DNA from: Warburgia ugandensis
Taxonomy: Eukaryota; Streptophyta; Magnoliopsida; Canellales; Canellaceae
Assembly (NCBI GenBank): GCA_035236585.1
Contig: CP141126.1
Location: 6,337,001-6,401,000, forward strand
Length of the DNA stretch: 64,000 nt
Reading direction: 5' to 3'
Part shown: piece by piece, positions 1 through 11,985 of the stretch
How positions within the stretch are numbered: the first letter of the stretch is position 1
Layout of the letters: every line of letters begins with the position of its first letter
Made by a program: the position numbers and the translations under genes
Notes under the pieces: model-generated
The model's database searches: none
Seen by the model: the letters and a program-made list of their open reading frames with translations, nothing else
Told to the model about the DNA's origin: nothing

Positions 1-1031
1 TCAGCTTTTGTCGTAACACGTCCAGTTACTGCAGGCATTAAGATCAACGAATACCCAAGGCTTTAGTACCTGAATTAGACAATACCCAGCCTCTGCGTGG
101 TAACATTGACATGTGGGAGGAGCACAGATCCCACCCTGAATCCTACTAAAAAACAATACTACATGATCCGAGACACCAAGTTCATGGTTGTTGTTCCTAG
201 AGCAATATAAGCTATGGGTATAGATCAAGATTTGATCACACAGATGAACATTCACCGATTGTCAAAATCACAGGCGGATCATGTCCAACTTCTGTGATCT
301 CCACATTCAACTGCCATGCCAAGTCTAACAATACAGAAAATCCTAGCAGTGGAGAGTTGCCTGCTGTAGACAACATTTAAACTATGCGGCATTTTCAATC
401 AGTCATTTTGATAGTAGAAAAGACCAATTTGAGTACCATTTCTGTCGACGCTATTCTACAAAGAGAAATATCTGGAAAAAAATGAGCGAAAGCTTGAAGT
501 TAGGGATCTGACTTCAGTTCTAGTGTTCTACAACATACAAATAATCCCTCCATGATTTGATTATCTCAGCTGGCTTGAAGTACTTAAATAGTGTTAAAGA
601 TGTAACAGGCAAGACAAATCATATCGACCAGATACTCATCTATTGAACGGGAAGGTCTGGCCATATGAGCTCAAATTTTACAGTTTTAGTTAGACACACT
701 CTTTATTATGTGTGTCAGTTTACATTATGCAGCAAGGCCATGACGCAAGGAAATCAGAATAGTTTTGAAAATATAATTATCCATCTTACCCTGTTTCTGT
801 TCCATCTCTTGGTTTTAAGGAACAGACTATTATTTGACTGCTACCTGGAAGACCAAAGACATACACAGCCTTTATAAAGATTTTTCTTTTTCATCTTAGG
901 TAGCTAAAGGCATAAATATGTTAAACCGATCACCATTGCAAGTTTGAGAAGATTAATAGTGGCTTATGGAATAGATAAGCACAAACAGATAGTATGATCC
1001 TAACCACTTCAAAGACTAAGCTAACACATAC
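1..1031 (-). other. Partial intron of the TMK receptor kinase gene
   Basis: This stretch follows the splice donor of the TMK first exon; the intron starts with GT at 1031-1030 on the minus strand. TMK genes normally have one intron inside the kinase domain just after the APE motif, and the next exon should encode the rest of the kinase (TGR..TKVDVYAFGV and onward). I looked for that peptide in the three minus frames of 1-1031 and did not find it. The intron is therefore inferred to be longer than 1 kb and exon 2 to lie outside the window. No other gene is recognisable here; short open frames in it look accidental. Confidence 0.6.
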
Positions 1032-3333
1032 CAGCATATTCAGGCGCAAGATACCCAAAAGTTCCAGCAAGTCTTGTTTCAACCGAACATTTCCCATCAG
1101 GTGCAAGACGAACAAGGCCAAAATCTGCAACCTTGGCTTTCATATCATCACCGAGAAGAATGTTGGTGGGCTTGAGATCCCGATGAATGAAGCTCTCACG
1201 AGCCAAGCTATGAAGATACTCAACTCCTCTTGCTACATCCAAGGCAATACTCAATCTCTTTTTCCATTCCAATGGCTTCAAGCCAAGTTCCTTCCAGTTG
1301 AAAAGATGGTCTCCAAGGGTTCCCTGAGGCATATATTCATATACAAGAAGCCTCTCATTTCCGTCCAAACAATATCCAAGGAGCGCCACCAAGTGCCTAT
1401 GTCGGACCTTGGTTAGAACTGCAATCTCCGACTTGAATTCATTCAAACCCTTTCCAGTAATCACACCAGACTCCATTCTTTTCACTGCAACCTTAGTTCC
1501 ATCTTGTAATTCACCCTTGTAAACTGTTCCAAACCCACCTCGACCCAAGATATTCTCTTCACTAAAATTGTTTGTCATAGTCCTCAGTACTTGAATTGAG
1601 ATCACCATATTTCCAGTATCAACCAGCTGAATATCACTCGGACCACTGCTTGTCCTGCTGTGAGTATCACTCACAGTCCCATTCAAACTCGAACCTGCCA
1701 CAGTAATTTTCACCGTTTCTGGATCAGAGCCAGAATGACGGGGATGAATGACTGTATTCGGACTCTGGACTCTACCAAATTTTTGTTGTTTTCTCATATA
1801 GAGGCAGTAAATCGCCACCCCGGAAACCAGAACCAGAACAACACCACCAACTACAGAACCCACAATAATTCCAATCGGAGTAGACGAATTTTTACCTCCG
1901 CTAACAGTTTCGGAACTATTGCCTCCAGTATGACTGCCAGAAGGGGATCCAGGAGAGGAAGGAGGGCTCACAGTATCCTTCCCAATATTCGGATTACCAT
2001 CTGTCCTAACAACAACATTACTCTTAAAGACAGGGATTTTCCCTGAAAGAGAATTGTTAGTAACATCGAGTATTGCAAGATTCGACAACTCAACAATCTC
2101 GGGCGGTATGGGACCAGTCAAATGGTTATTAGAAAGCATCAATTTCTGTAACGATTTAAGCTGACTCAAGTCGGGAGAAATAGAACCAGAAAAACCCATT
2201 CCCACGAAATTAACCGTAATGATATCCCCAGAAGTACTACAGGTAATTCCAACCCATCCTCCACATGGGTTATTACCATTCCAACTATCAGCAAGCTTCA
2301 GCGGATAATTCAATGACTTTGCAACCGAAAGCAATACTTTAACACGGGAATCGCAGTCCCCAGGTGTAGGCAAGCAGAATCTATTAGTCCCATCCCCATT
2401 AACATCCGTTGTCACTAATTTAGCAAATACAGGAACGGGCCCTTGAAGTAGATTATTCTTTAAGGTAACGTTTTTCAACGAAGGAAGTTTAATCAAAGAG
2501 TTAGGAACAATACCAGTGAGCTGATTATCACGGATCTGCAAAACCTCTAGAGACTGCAATCCTGAAAAGTCCGGCAACGGACCCGAAAAAGCATTCACAT
2601 GCACCCATGCCTCAACCAAACTCGTCATGTTCTGAAGAACAGCGAGGCTTCCATTGAGTTTACTAGCTTGGTTATTCAACCAAAGACTCTTGACAGAAGA
2701 TTCACCAAAAGTTGATGGTAACCCACCTTGTAAATCATTGAATGCCATATGCAGATCTTGCAAGCTAGCAAAAGAGTTACCGAGAAAATCAGGAATCGTT
2801 CCAGTGAGACTCACATTGTTTGCAGAGATTTTTTGGAGCGTTAACGCGTCTTTCAGACTGTCTGGAAGAGACCAGGGCTTAAAGGGGTTATGGTCTAAGT
2901 GAACCTCTTGAAGTGAAGAAAGTCCGGCGAAGAAATCCGGCGGGATCGAGGAAAATCCGTTACTGTCAAGGATAAGGAACTGCAACTGGGCCAAGCCCTT
3001 AAAGGGGGGAAGAGGGCCAGTCAGCTGGTTGTTTTGGACTTCAAACCGAGTTAGAGAGTCTAGCTTTCCGATTTCAGAAGGAAGAGTTCCTGCGAGATTG
3101 CTGTTACCGATTTGAATGGCTGTGATTCGATTTGAAACACAGGAAACCTTGTTCCAGTTGCAGGGATATGGGTCCGTCCATCCAAGCGTTTTCCCTGCGT
3201 CCAAGCTCTTCCGAAGAACGTTCATGACGGCTACATCACCTGCGTTCTCTTGACATCTTGCAGACAGAAAAGAAGAGAATGAAAGCGTTAGCAGAAGCGC
3301 TAAAACCCTAAACCGGACGTGGGTTTTCATCAT
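1032..3333 (-). CDS. TMK: TMK-type leucine-rich-repeat receptor kinase, first exon (partial gene)
   Basis: This is a plasma-membrane receptor kinase of the TMK family, which acts in auxin signalling and growth with cell-surface auxin-binding partners (family knowledge). Exon 1 gives 767 codons plus one base. In order, it shows a signal peptide (about residues 1-28), an LRR block, a Cys-containing spacer with NPCGGW, a second short LRR block, a Ser/Gly-rich juxtamembrane part, a transmembrane helix (about 487-513), and a kinase domain. The kinase has GRGGFG, catalytic-lysine motif VAVK (K618), HRDLK (D719) and DFG (737-739), and ends at GYLAPEYAG. The first ATG is at 3333, with a second ATG directly after it; an upstream in-frame TTG is not a credible plant start. 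The donor at 1031 interrupts the frame in phase 1, where TMK genes carry their single intron. All catalytic residues seen are intact. The exact TMK paralogue cannot be named. Confidence 0.93.
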
Positions 3334-3560
3334 GGATACAGAGAGATATGAATGGACGCAAAACAAGTTGAGGGTTTTCAGAGCTGCAGGTGGTTGGTTT
3401 TCTCTCTAAGGTTTCGGAAACCGCATTGCAGAGAGGAGAAAGTTGCAGAAAAGGGGAAGCAGAGATGGTACAAACGGAGGGAAAAGGAAAGACAACGGAG
3501 AAGAACCCAGAGCTAAGAGAGAGGGTGCGTGATGACAGTACTCGAGAATAGCACATGGGT
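3334..3560 (-). promoter_or_regulatory. Probable 5' leader of TMK with a six-codon upstream ORF
   Basis: On the minus strand, the DNA just upstream of the TMK start is pyrimidine-rich (CT tracts), as many plant 5' leaders are. It contains an upstream ATG at 3426 that opens a frame of six codons (MRFPKP) closing at 3406, about 70 bases before the TMK ATG. If the transcript starts upstream of it, this mini-ORF could reduce translation. I saw no convincing TATA box, so the transcription start is unknown. Confidence 0.4.
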
Positions 3561-3600
3561 GGGCCCACGATTACAGGAAAGCCGGATAAAATTTAGGAGA

Positions 3601-6600
3601 TTCGCGCAAGAAATCGACAGTCGCCAGCTTGCGTTCTTCCCTCGGTATTAAATAACTTGTGTGAAAATTATGATCACATTTTGCACTTATACTTTGCTAA
3701 TATAACGAGTCTGCCATTGTGATTTCTCTCTTTCTCGGTACGTTTCCTCAGAAACCGCGTATGGTTGGAAATTTTTGCAAGATCTAGTATGAACGAATGT
3801 TGGCTTTTAAGTACATGGCAAATTGGAGAGTCCAATTGGACGGCTGAGAGAATACGGACTAGTAGCTGGGAAGGACCGTTTCCATCCGACGGCTGAGGTA
3901 ATAAATCTGATTGATGCAACCTGGGCGATGGGAAGATTGATCGGGTTACCAAAGTTAGTAGTGTTTCAATACCAACTTTTCGGTTTATAAACGTTTTGTG
4001 TATTAGATTGTAGAGCTCAAATAAAGCATTCAATTTTATCAGTGTTTATTTTCAATTGTGATAAAGAGTCTTCAATCCAACGGTGTCCATATCCGATTGC
4101 GATACTTCCAAGCTTTTTTGTCCATTGATTTTGCGGGTTTATTATGGCGTGAGGAGTTAATCTGTCCAACTTCTTAGATTTATATTTTGGACAATTTTTT
4201 CATTTTAGGTAGATGCTTCCTAAATGAAGAAGGAATGCTCTTCATTTGCATTCATAAATAGAAAGGCTTGAGTAGTCCGACGAGGGGAAAATTTTGATGG
4301 ATTTGCTACTGATAGGAGGATTAACATTTTCAACGGTTTTGATCGGTTTTTACATACTCTGAGTATTTGGGGTTAAATTTGTAGTTGGAGTGCTAACGAA
4401 GTCTTTCAAAAGAAAAAGGCCACACAGAGCTTCTGTAGAAGTAAGATTAGGGAAAGGGGCATATTACAAAGTGTTTATAGTATGCAGCCTTATTTTGTAT
4501 TTTTGCAAGCAGCTGTTTTCATACCTTAAATCTGTGATCTCTAAGTCACACCATGACAACTCTATCGCTGAGCCGAGGCCTCTCTTTTTAATGAAACCTT
4601 TCACATGATTGGTTAAAAAGGGTAACACATATCAAACCGTAGATATTGTTCCGGTGCATTCTTCTGAGTCGTGGAACATTTTATGCTGGTGTCCATTTGC
4701 AAAGGTAATCCATGCCAATATATGCCACCACACGACGATGAAGATGTCCATCAGTCCATGTGACGTTCCTTTTCCAAGTTCTTGTTAGTTTCATTCTCCA
4801 ACTCCCCCTATACCCTGCGTGTTTAATTTTTCATCTACTCCTTGCCCAAATGCTCCTTTCACGAGAGGAACTTCTTTGAAGAACGGACGCCACGATGTTT
4901 GATTGGTTCTTCCTATCTACACGATGTTTATGATTGCTTGTGCAATCTAAGGGTCTTGATTGCAATTTTCATGCGTGTGGGTCCTTGAAGAATCTCGATT
5001 CACGTTGAAATCGCGTCATAGATTCCGCTCGGCTTTAGCTTTTCCTATATGTGGCGAGGAGAGCACATGGAACTCCATGAGGCATCCTCCACGCAATATA
5101 TGTGTTGGCTTAGTGGATCGGACTTTCTCTGGCTGCAGTTTGCGGAATGGGCTTGCTTTCCAAGTGGAAAAAGATAATGGACATGTATGTTTGGTAATTT
5201 GAACTGCTTTTCTTTTGGGCACATCTTAGATGAACCATACACAAAGTGTTCTCCATCAAATAATCCCAATCACTACATATTTTGGAGAAGAAAATACTAA
5301 CCATAACTACTCAGAGTTAAAAATTGGATTCCTGAGAAGATTTTTGTGAGATTGCAAACCCACTGTGTCTCCAAAAGATGAGCAGTTAGGGTCCCGACCA
5401 TCTAGGGAATCAGTGATCCACGTCTCCTGTGTAACTCTTAGTAATGTCCAAACGACGTTTGGTGCAGTTGGTTGCAGAGGCGGCACTTTTTTCTCATAGG
5501 AGACATTTCGCGGAGATTTAAGAATTGAGTCCCGATAGCAGCCAAGGTGTGCAAAACAGTCAATAGAAAGTGACTTCTTTTGAGAGTCTTAAGTCATTTG
5601 TCTTGTTTGTAATGGGTTGGATGGGTTGGACACCAAATTTCATGGTCATTGAATGATTATAGCCAGTTTTATGTCTTCTTAAAATCACAACCACTCACTT
5701 TCTTTTTGTTCGAAGACCCAAAAACAAGAGGTTAGAATCATCTGAATACGTCAAATTTTCTTGAATTCTCTAATCTTAGCACAGCAAACAAGATGAACAG
5801 CTTAGATTTAGTCACCCTCGATAATAAAATAGAAAGTTGACTTCTTAACATGTCTTAGTGCTGACTCTTTTTCTTTCCTTTTTAAATAAATAAATAAAAA
5901 AATTAGTAATTCATATAGGTCTTGATGTATATAATCTTTATATAAATATGCTTGGAATACACCCTCTCAATCTACACACATGCCAAGTGCATTCTCTAGA
6001 CACCTCCCATTAACATGCAAGTACCCTACATCCTGTGTAACTTATGGGAGAGGCACCAATGAGCTATATTGGATTAGTGAGCCGACTCTTACCAGAACTC
6101 TTAAGAATCAGAAAATTTTAGGATAATAGTTTGGTTTATAATTTGCTTCTTAAATCTTCGCATACCGAGAAAGAACATGGATAATTTGTTATATTCATTT
6201 GAGGCCTTCTATGTTCTATCTTGTATTTTTCGTGGATGAGCCGATATCTACCAAATCGAGGATACCTAGCCACGTCTTTGTGTGAATTGTGACCATGGAA
6301 TATAGACTATAAGATGTTTCAGAATAAAACGACACAACAAGTTCACCGAGATTCCTTTCTGTCTTAATGCACTAGGTCATCCAATTCTTCCTAACTTTGT
6401 CATGGTCGGGTTTTAAACTTGAAATGTGTAGATCATTCCAAATCCTTGAAACATTTTATAATTACCAGATTAAACACCAATGCCCCGAATTATGCACAAA
6501 TTTTACAGATAATTGGCCAAATTTTGATTATCAAATAATTTTCTATTTCTACTTGCAAATTTAAATCAAAGAATCCAAATTATCGCTGTAATTTTGCACG

Positions 6601-7275
6601 GAGGAGCCTCATCTTTGAGTTATTTGGGCTGTAAATATGATTTTTCCGTCTTTGGATGTTTAATAGTTCAAAAAGCTTGCGAATTGGATTGTTCTAACAT
6701 CTAAAACTTGTGATTTTGTTCACTGAATTCACTAGATTCAACTCCTAAGAACGTGGTCTTTAAGATGCCACTATCATCCAATCATATTGATGTTTTTGTT
6801 TACATGATGTCTAAAGCTGAGAAATCAGATGAACTGCTCTGGTCATCCCAAAGAGGGGCCCTTTCATGGAAAAGACTGTGTATTCCCACAAAGACACTTT
6901 ATATAGTATGGTCCGTTTAGCATGCCTCTTCTTTTACATTATTTTCCCTAGCTCGTCTCAAATGTTTCCTGAATTCTCCAAACCCAGCAACTATGATGTG
7001 ATGACCCAACACCATTCACGTGCCCAATAACGCAGTGTCATGGATCTCCGTACTGCCTCGAAGTTCAGAAGCACAGCTCAAAGCTTCTCATCTGTGATCT
7101 CGTGAGAGATTCCTAGTTGTGGACAAATTTCAGCTCATTTTCAGGGACAGACTCTTGGCTTATTTAGACATCTTTTAGCAGTGAAGATCTTTGTTCATAA
7201 TTTCAAGATTCTGCCAAGTTTTGTTAGTGGAAACTGGTCTCTTTTTCTCTATTTAGGCCAACTAATAACTTGAGC
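3601..7275. other. Intergenic DNA, no gene recognised
   Basis: AT-rich, single-copy-looking sequence upstream of TMK. Open frames are short, overlap each other on both strands and show no known domain. I found no tandem repeat, terminal repeat or RNA gene. The proximal part presumably includes the TMK promoter. Confidence 0.6.
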
Positions 7276-7279
7276 AGGT

Positions 7280-7832
7280 TGTCACGGGGTTGCACTTTCA
7301 CCTATGCTAAACCCGTGCGGCACTTGTGCACAACTCCTATTCGTGGGCACAAGTCAGCCTTTAATCCCAAACTCTTACTTGCTAGGGCTACACTCACTCA
7401 AGCACTCAAGCAATGAGAAGAACTCAAGAGAACTCAGAAAGGAACTCTCCTAATGTATTCACTTTAGCTGAACTCTGAGCTAATCTGAGCTGATTACAAC
7501 TAAGGAGCTTACACCTATTTATACTTGTTGTCCCCCATCCACCTCCTCAATGGATGGTTCGGATTATTACAAATGTCTACAATCCAACGGTTAAGGACTA
7601 TTCTAGAACTCTATCTAGAAAGCTCTACACAACTCCACACAAGTCCCTAACCTTCCCTCTTTCAAGATATTTACATGGAGTCTTCCAGAACCCAGGCCTT
7701 CTAGAATCAGGTCCTCCTCCATGGATCTTAACCAATGGGTTTAAGCCTCTTGAACCTTGTCCACAAGCCAAATAAGTCTTCCATGGAGCCTTCAAGCCTT
7801 GGTCACGGACCTTGCAGTGCAAGCCCGTGACA
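7280..7832 (-). mobile_element. Solo LTR (copy 1 of a TGTCACGG family) with 4-bp target duplication
   Basis: The 553-bp unit begins TGTCACGGGG and ends CCCGTGACA. It is flanked by an exact direct repeat AGGT (7276-7279 and 7833-7836). Read on the minus strand it has a TATAAATAGG box about 300 bases in, followed by a leader-like stretch, which fits the U3-R-U5 order of an LTR. The terminal inverted match runs for about 17 bases with few mismatches, longer than most LTR ends. A related copy lies at 11023-11651. No internal retroelement sequence adjoins it, so it is read as a solo LTR; a MITE-like element is the alternative. Confidence 0.7.
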
Positions 7833-8107
7833 AGGTGGTCACTTTCTCCTGTAATCATAATTAGATTTAAGAGTGTGTGGATGAATTTGCTTTATAATTC
7901 TTACCTTCTATTCAAAAACAAAAAAGGGAAAAACACAACTAAGGCTTTTTCCTCTCTTTTTGGCTGTAGCTAAGAATTATTAAAGAAACTACTTAGACGC
8001 ATATCTTAATTCCTAAATCTATTAAAGTCTCCTTACAAGAAAAAAGTGCCACCACAACAGAAGTTGCATAGTTGTACGGGTTTTCTCACAGTTTAGTCAG
8101 ATCATTA

Positions 8108-9330
8108 CGATGAAAAATGCTTATTTGGTCAAAGCATAAACCTAGCAAAATGTCAGATTTTTGGTATTGAAGTGAATGCCTCCATTCTCTGTGAAACAGC
8201 AACTTATATGGGATTGAAATGTTGCCTCTTTCCCTTGCACATGCTTGGGATTACCCTTCTCCACGGTAAACATAAAGCCTCCATTTGGAACCCAATCATT
8301 GAGAGAGATTAGAAGAAGCTTTTCGCATAGAAGAGAGCTTCTCTCTCTCAGAGCAAGAGAATTACCCTTTTGAAGGCTGCAATTTCCTACCTCCCTATTT
8401 ACTACATGTCCACGCTGAAGTGCCCTACAAGTGTAGTCAAGAAACTAGATCAACTTAAAAAAAAAAACATTCTCTGGAAAGTTGGAGAAGCTAAAGGTAA
8501 ATACCACATGGTTCAATGGAATCAAGTTTGTAAACCAAAAAGAGGACTGGACTGATACGGTTAAAGGAAATGAATCAAGCACTCCTTCGATAAATGGTTA
8601 TGGAGATTCTCAATAAGAGAAATAACCCGTGGCAAGTAGTTATCAAGGGAAGGTTCAAGCCTATATTCTCATGGTGGCTGGAAGTAAATGATTGTGGCAA
8701 AGGGTCTGCTATATGGAGAAACACAACTAAATCTCTTGACTTCTTCAAAAATTAGGTAAAACGTAAGCTGTATTCTGTTAACAAAATACAATTCTGGAAG
8801 GATTGGTGGTGGGAGGATCAAGTGCTGGCAAATACTTAGTAGAATTCCTAGAGCTGCTAGAAGTGAATATATCAACGTAAGAGACTGTTTCTCTGTTCAT
8901 CATAGAGAAATTCAATGGAATTTGCAGCTGAAGAGACCTCTTAGAGGACCGAAAGTTAAGCAACTTTAAGAGAAACTTCACAACCTATCAGGTCTTTATT
9001 GACCGCGGCATACAAGACAGACCTACATGGATGCCTGCAGTTCACGTGAACTACACAATGAAGTCTGCATACTCAGATCTTAGAGGATCAAGGCAGAGAT
9101 GATCACTCTATGGATTGGAATAGAAGTATGGTCTGAACATAAGCTACATTGGCTAAATAAAGAACAAGACAATTCAAACACTATCAATTGGCTTCTGCAG
9201 GATTCCAATGTGCCCTGGACATTCACTCCTGCAGTTTCTCTGTTTCTCATGCACTCTAATCTGCTAACTCAGAGGCAGACTTGCTGGCCACAGGAGTACT
9301 CTTAGACCAAAAAAGAGTAAGATTTCAAGC
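8108..9330 (+). mobile_element. L1-type LINE remnant (RT C-terminal part, zinc-finger region, RNase H)
   Basis: Three forward frames together give conserved stretches of a plant L1 ORF2. At about 8110-8330 there is GIEVNAS with a LGLP-like region. At 8363-8550 comes KAAISYLPIYYMSTLK and FLW-like KVGEAKGKYHMVQW. Further along are GSAIWRNTTKSLDFF, FWKDWW, RPTWMP and MKSAYSDL. Near 9270 is an RNase H-type end, NSEADLLATGV. Frames change several times and stops intervene, so it cannot code. The endonuclease and the catalytic RT core are absent. The 5' truncation is typical of target-primed LINE insertion. Its exact 3' end is unclear. Confidence 0.8.
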
Positions 9331-10145
9331 CAATGAGCAAGGTCATGGGTCACTTCGATGAGCGATGCAAGGCTCTGCTGACAATAAGGGATGCAATTTG
9401 GTTCCTCCTAAAACATAAGATATTAGATCACCTCAATCTTAATGTTGTAAGGGCCGTGGGAGGTTCTTTCACCATCAATCAACAAAAATAACCATTCTAA
9501 TAAAAAGGAAAGTCGCACCTCGAACCCAGTGCAACGAGGAGAGGCACCATAATATCTGAGACCACCTGTGCTCTACGGCTTTTGACAGACTTGTCTGAGG
9601 CTTGCTAGTTAGCCTTGAATCATGCTTGCGTGCCCATTTCGGTTGGTTTAATCGAGGGCACCTAAGATAAAACATGTTGGTCCAGTTTATGAAGGTGGAT
9701 TCCGGCCTAGATAGAAAGTGATCAAAGTGATCGGACGCTACTTGCGTTATCAGAGACTTCAACAGAAGTCGTATTCGTTCGTGTAGTACGTGTCTTTAAG
9801 TCTTTCGCTAATTAAAACTATGACAACAAAGGGAGTGCTCTATGCCACGGAAGATTACCATTCATCTTTTGGTTCTGTTTGTTGAGTTTTCGTTGGCGTT
9901 TGCCTGTGTAAATCAAAATACTCATTTATATGCGCTAAAAGGTACATGGGAGACAGGTGGGCAGTCATCCAGACTGCTCGTCTTTAGGCCCACATCTTAG
10001 ATACAGTAACCCATACAATATGTCCTCTGTTACACAGGCCGTGCTCCAGTCTCCCTCTCCAGATCCCATGCCTTGTACAATTCTGGCAGTTTGGTTTTGA
10101 TTTGAACAATTTTTTACTATTTAGTTTTAACATTGATGTATACCT
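9331..10145. other. Intergenic DNA, perhaps LINE 3' tail
   Basis: This follows the RNase H remnant and may include its 3' untranslated part, but I see no poly(A) tract or target duplication. An antisense open frame at 9475-9762 has no recognisable domain. Confidence 0.4.
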
Positions 10146-10320
10146 AAGAATGGCGCAACGGTAAAAGTTGTTATCATGTGATCTTGAAGTCACGGGTTCA
10201 AGGCATAAAGCAGTTTCTTACAAAATATAAGGTAAAATTGCATACTTTTAGACCCTTGTAGTTTGTCCCTTCTTCAAACCCCACATAGACTGAAGCTTCG
10301 TGCACCGGAGTTGCCTTTTA
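10146..10320 (+). mobile_element. Au-type SINE, copy 1
   Basis: A tRNA-derived head has an A-box-like TGGCGCAACGGTAAAAG and a B-box-like GGGTTCAAGGC. It is followed by the Au SINE body: TTCTTACAAAATATAAGG, then GACCCTTGTAGTTTG, then GTGCACCGGAGTTGCC near the 3' end. This order is that of Au SINEs, which occur across angiosperms. It is diverged, as expected for an old copy. It is not a functional tRNA gene, since no acceptor stem or anticodon arm closes. Confidence 0.8.
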
Positions 10321-11018
10321 TCCATGTATCCCTAAGAACAAAAGTGGAAAAGTAACATCAAACGTATGAGATTTTGTCCAATGCTGTCTAGAAAAGGACC
10401 CAACAGCTGAACGCTTTTGATCACCAAAAACTGCGCGGCTGTAGTTTTAACCATCAAACCGTGATCTATTACCCAGTGGCTTGACAACTAAGATACCGTT
10501 TCTGGTAATTGGTCGTTGGTAACTGTGAAGCACCCAACTTTTGTATAATGAACCCCTCATCTTGCTTCATCTAGTCCATTCATCTGATTACTCCTAGTTG
10601 GATACGGAGTATACCAAAACCATGATTGGATGATTCGATCATTTTGTCCAAAATAACAGTAGACCATTATATAAAAGGAGCTATTGTACGGAGGTAGCTT
10701 ACAAGCGAATACATGCCCTAGAATTCCTCAACATAGAGAGGGAATGGGTGAGATCACATCCACTTAGTCGCTTTTCCTTGAATTAATCCGAGTCCTTGAT
10801 GGTGGCTTTGGAATGTGGTTGACAAGAGAGGAGGTTCTTCCTCAGTACCCACTTTCTGCCCCACCAAGCGTGCGGCAGGGGCATGATTGGGTCTGCTGAT
10901 TTGACCCCCATAGTGATTGATCAGTCCATCAAACTCATTTTGGATCCTGCTCAGACAGAATTGAACTTGTTTTTGTACGGTGTTTAATCTTAATGAAGGA
11001 ATGGATGTTCCAAACGGA
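10321..11018. other. Intergenic DNA, nothing recognised
   Basis: No coding frame, repeat or RNA gene could be supported between the SINE and the second solo LTR. Confidence 0.5.
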
Positions 11019-11022
11019 GAAG

Positions 11023-11651
11023 TGTCACGGGCTTAGCTTTTCTGACTCCCGTGCGGCACTTAGATTGGCTTCTCACCGTGAACCAACTAAGTAAGCCTGA
11101 CTTAAACTCAAAGGAGAAGAACAACTGAAAGAACACTTTGAAGGAACTTGTAGCTTTATTGCTTGAAGATGCTTACAACTTTCTTGGATCCCTCCTGGAT
11201 CACACCTACACACTTGGGTGGCTCACTCCTTGAATCACTGGATCCTTGGATGCCTTACAAGTGAGGAAGCAACCCTATTTATAGGTGCTTGCCTCCCTCC
11301 ACCTCCTCAATGGATGGTGGGGATGATTACAAATGTTAGCTATCCAACGGTGGAGACTACTCTAGAATCCTCTATCTAGAAGTCTCTACATAAGCCCTTG
11401 GTTCCTCCACACTCAAGAACCTCCTAGACCATTCTAGAGTCTAGAAGTGTTGGGGTCTTTCTAGAATATGGATCCTTTGGATGGATCCAAGTCCTTCATG
11501 CTGAACCTGTGAGTTAAGCAGGCCTCCACGTAGAACTCCACGGGTCTTTGATAGCAAGCCTAAGTCCTTCAGGCTAGCTCCACACCCTAAGTGAGCCTTC
11601 CTTAGAGGCTGTAGACCTTGGTCACGGGCTTTACAACGTAAGTCCGTGACA
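11023..11651 (-). mobile_element. Solo LTR (copy 2 of the TGTCACGG family) with 4-bp target duplication
   Basis: The 629-bp unit begins TGTCACGGGC and ends CCGTGACA. It is flanked by the exact repeat GAAG (11019-11022 and 11652-11655). On the minus strand it shows CCTATAAATAGGG, then a leader, then CAATAAAGC as a polyadenylation-type signal. It shares blocks with the copy at 7280-7832, such as CCACCTCCTCAATGGATGG and GTGCGGCACTT, but is clearly diverged. No internal sequence accompanies it. Confidence 0.7.
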
Positions 11652-11985
11652 GAAGGCAAATATCCAGTCATTCCCGTGTGGGACCGATCATCTTTCTTTA
11701 ACATCGCTGACCCCAGCATCAGAATGGGTATGCAGCTACGGGGAAATTTAAAAGATAGTGCAGCGATGAAAGGCCAAAAGTGCAATGGCTGGGATTTCAG
11801 GTGATCCAAACCACTCATCTCATCCACTAACCTTCGGAGTAACGTCAAGGACTCAAGTCAAGGGTGAATCGCCCTTTGATACCTTGAACTTTTTAGCTTT
11901 TCTTAATCTGACCTGTTCATTCGATTTTTATACGGTAGCCTAAAACTCCTGTTGACTGGATAATTCTAGATTCTTAAGTACTTTT

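Noticed and set aside
1-255. 84-codon minus frame as TMK exon 2
   Set aside because: The peptide lacks any kinase subdomain motif.
3334-3366. Extension of the TMK protein by 11 residues from an upstream TTG
   Set aside because: TTG is not a normal plant start. The ATG at 3333 directly precedes a good signal peptide.
10146-10210. tRNA gene
   Set aside because: It has A- and B-box-like sequence but no closing acceptor stem, and it continues into an Au SINE body.
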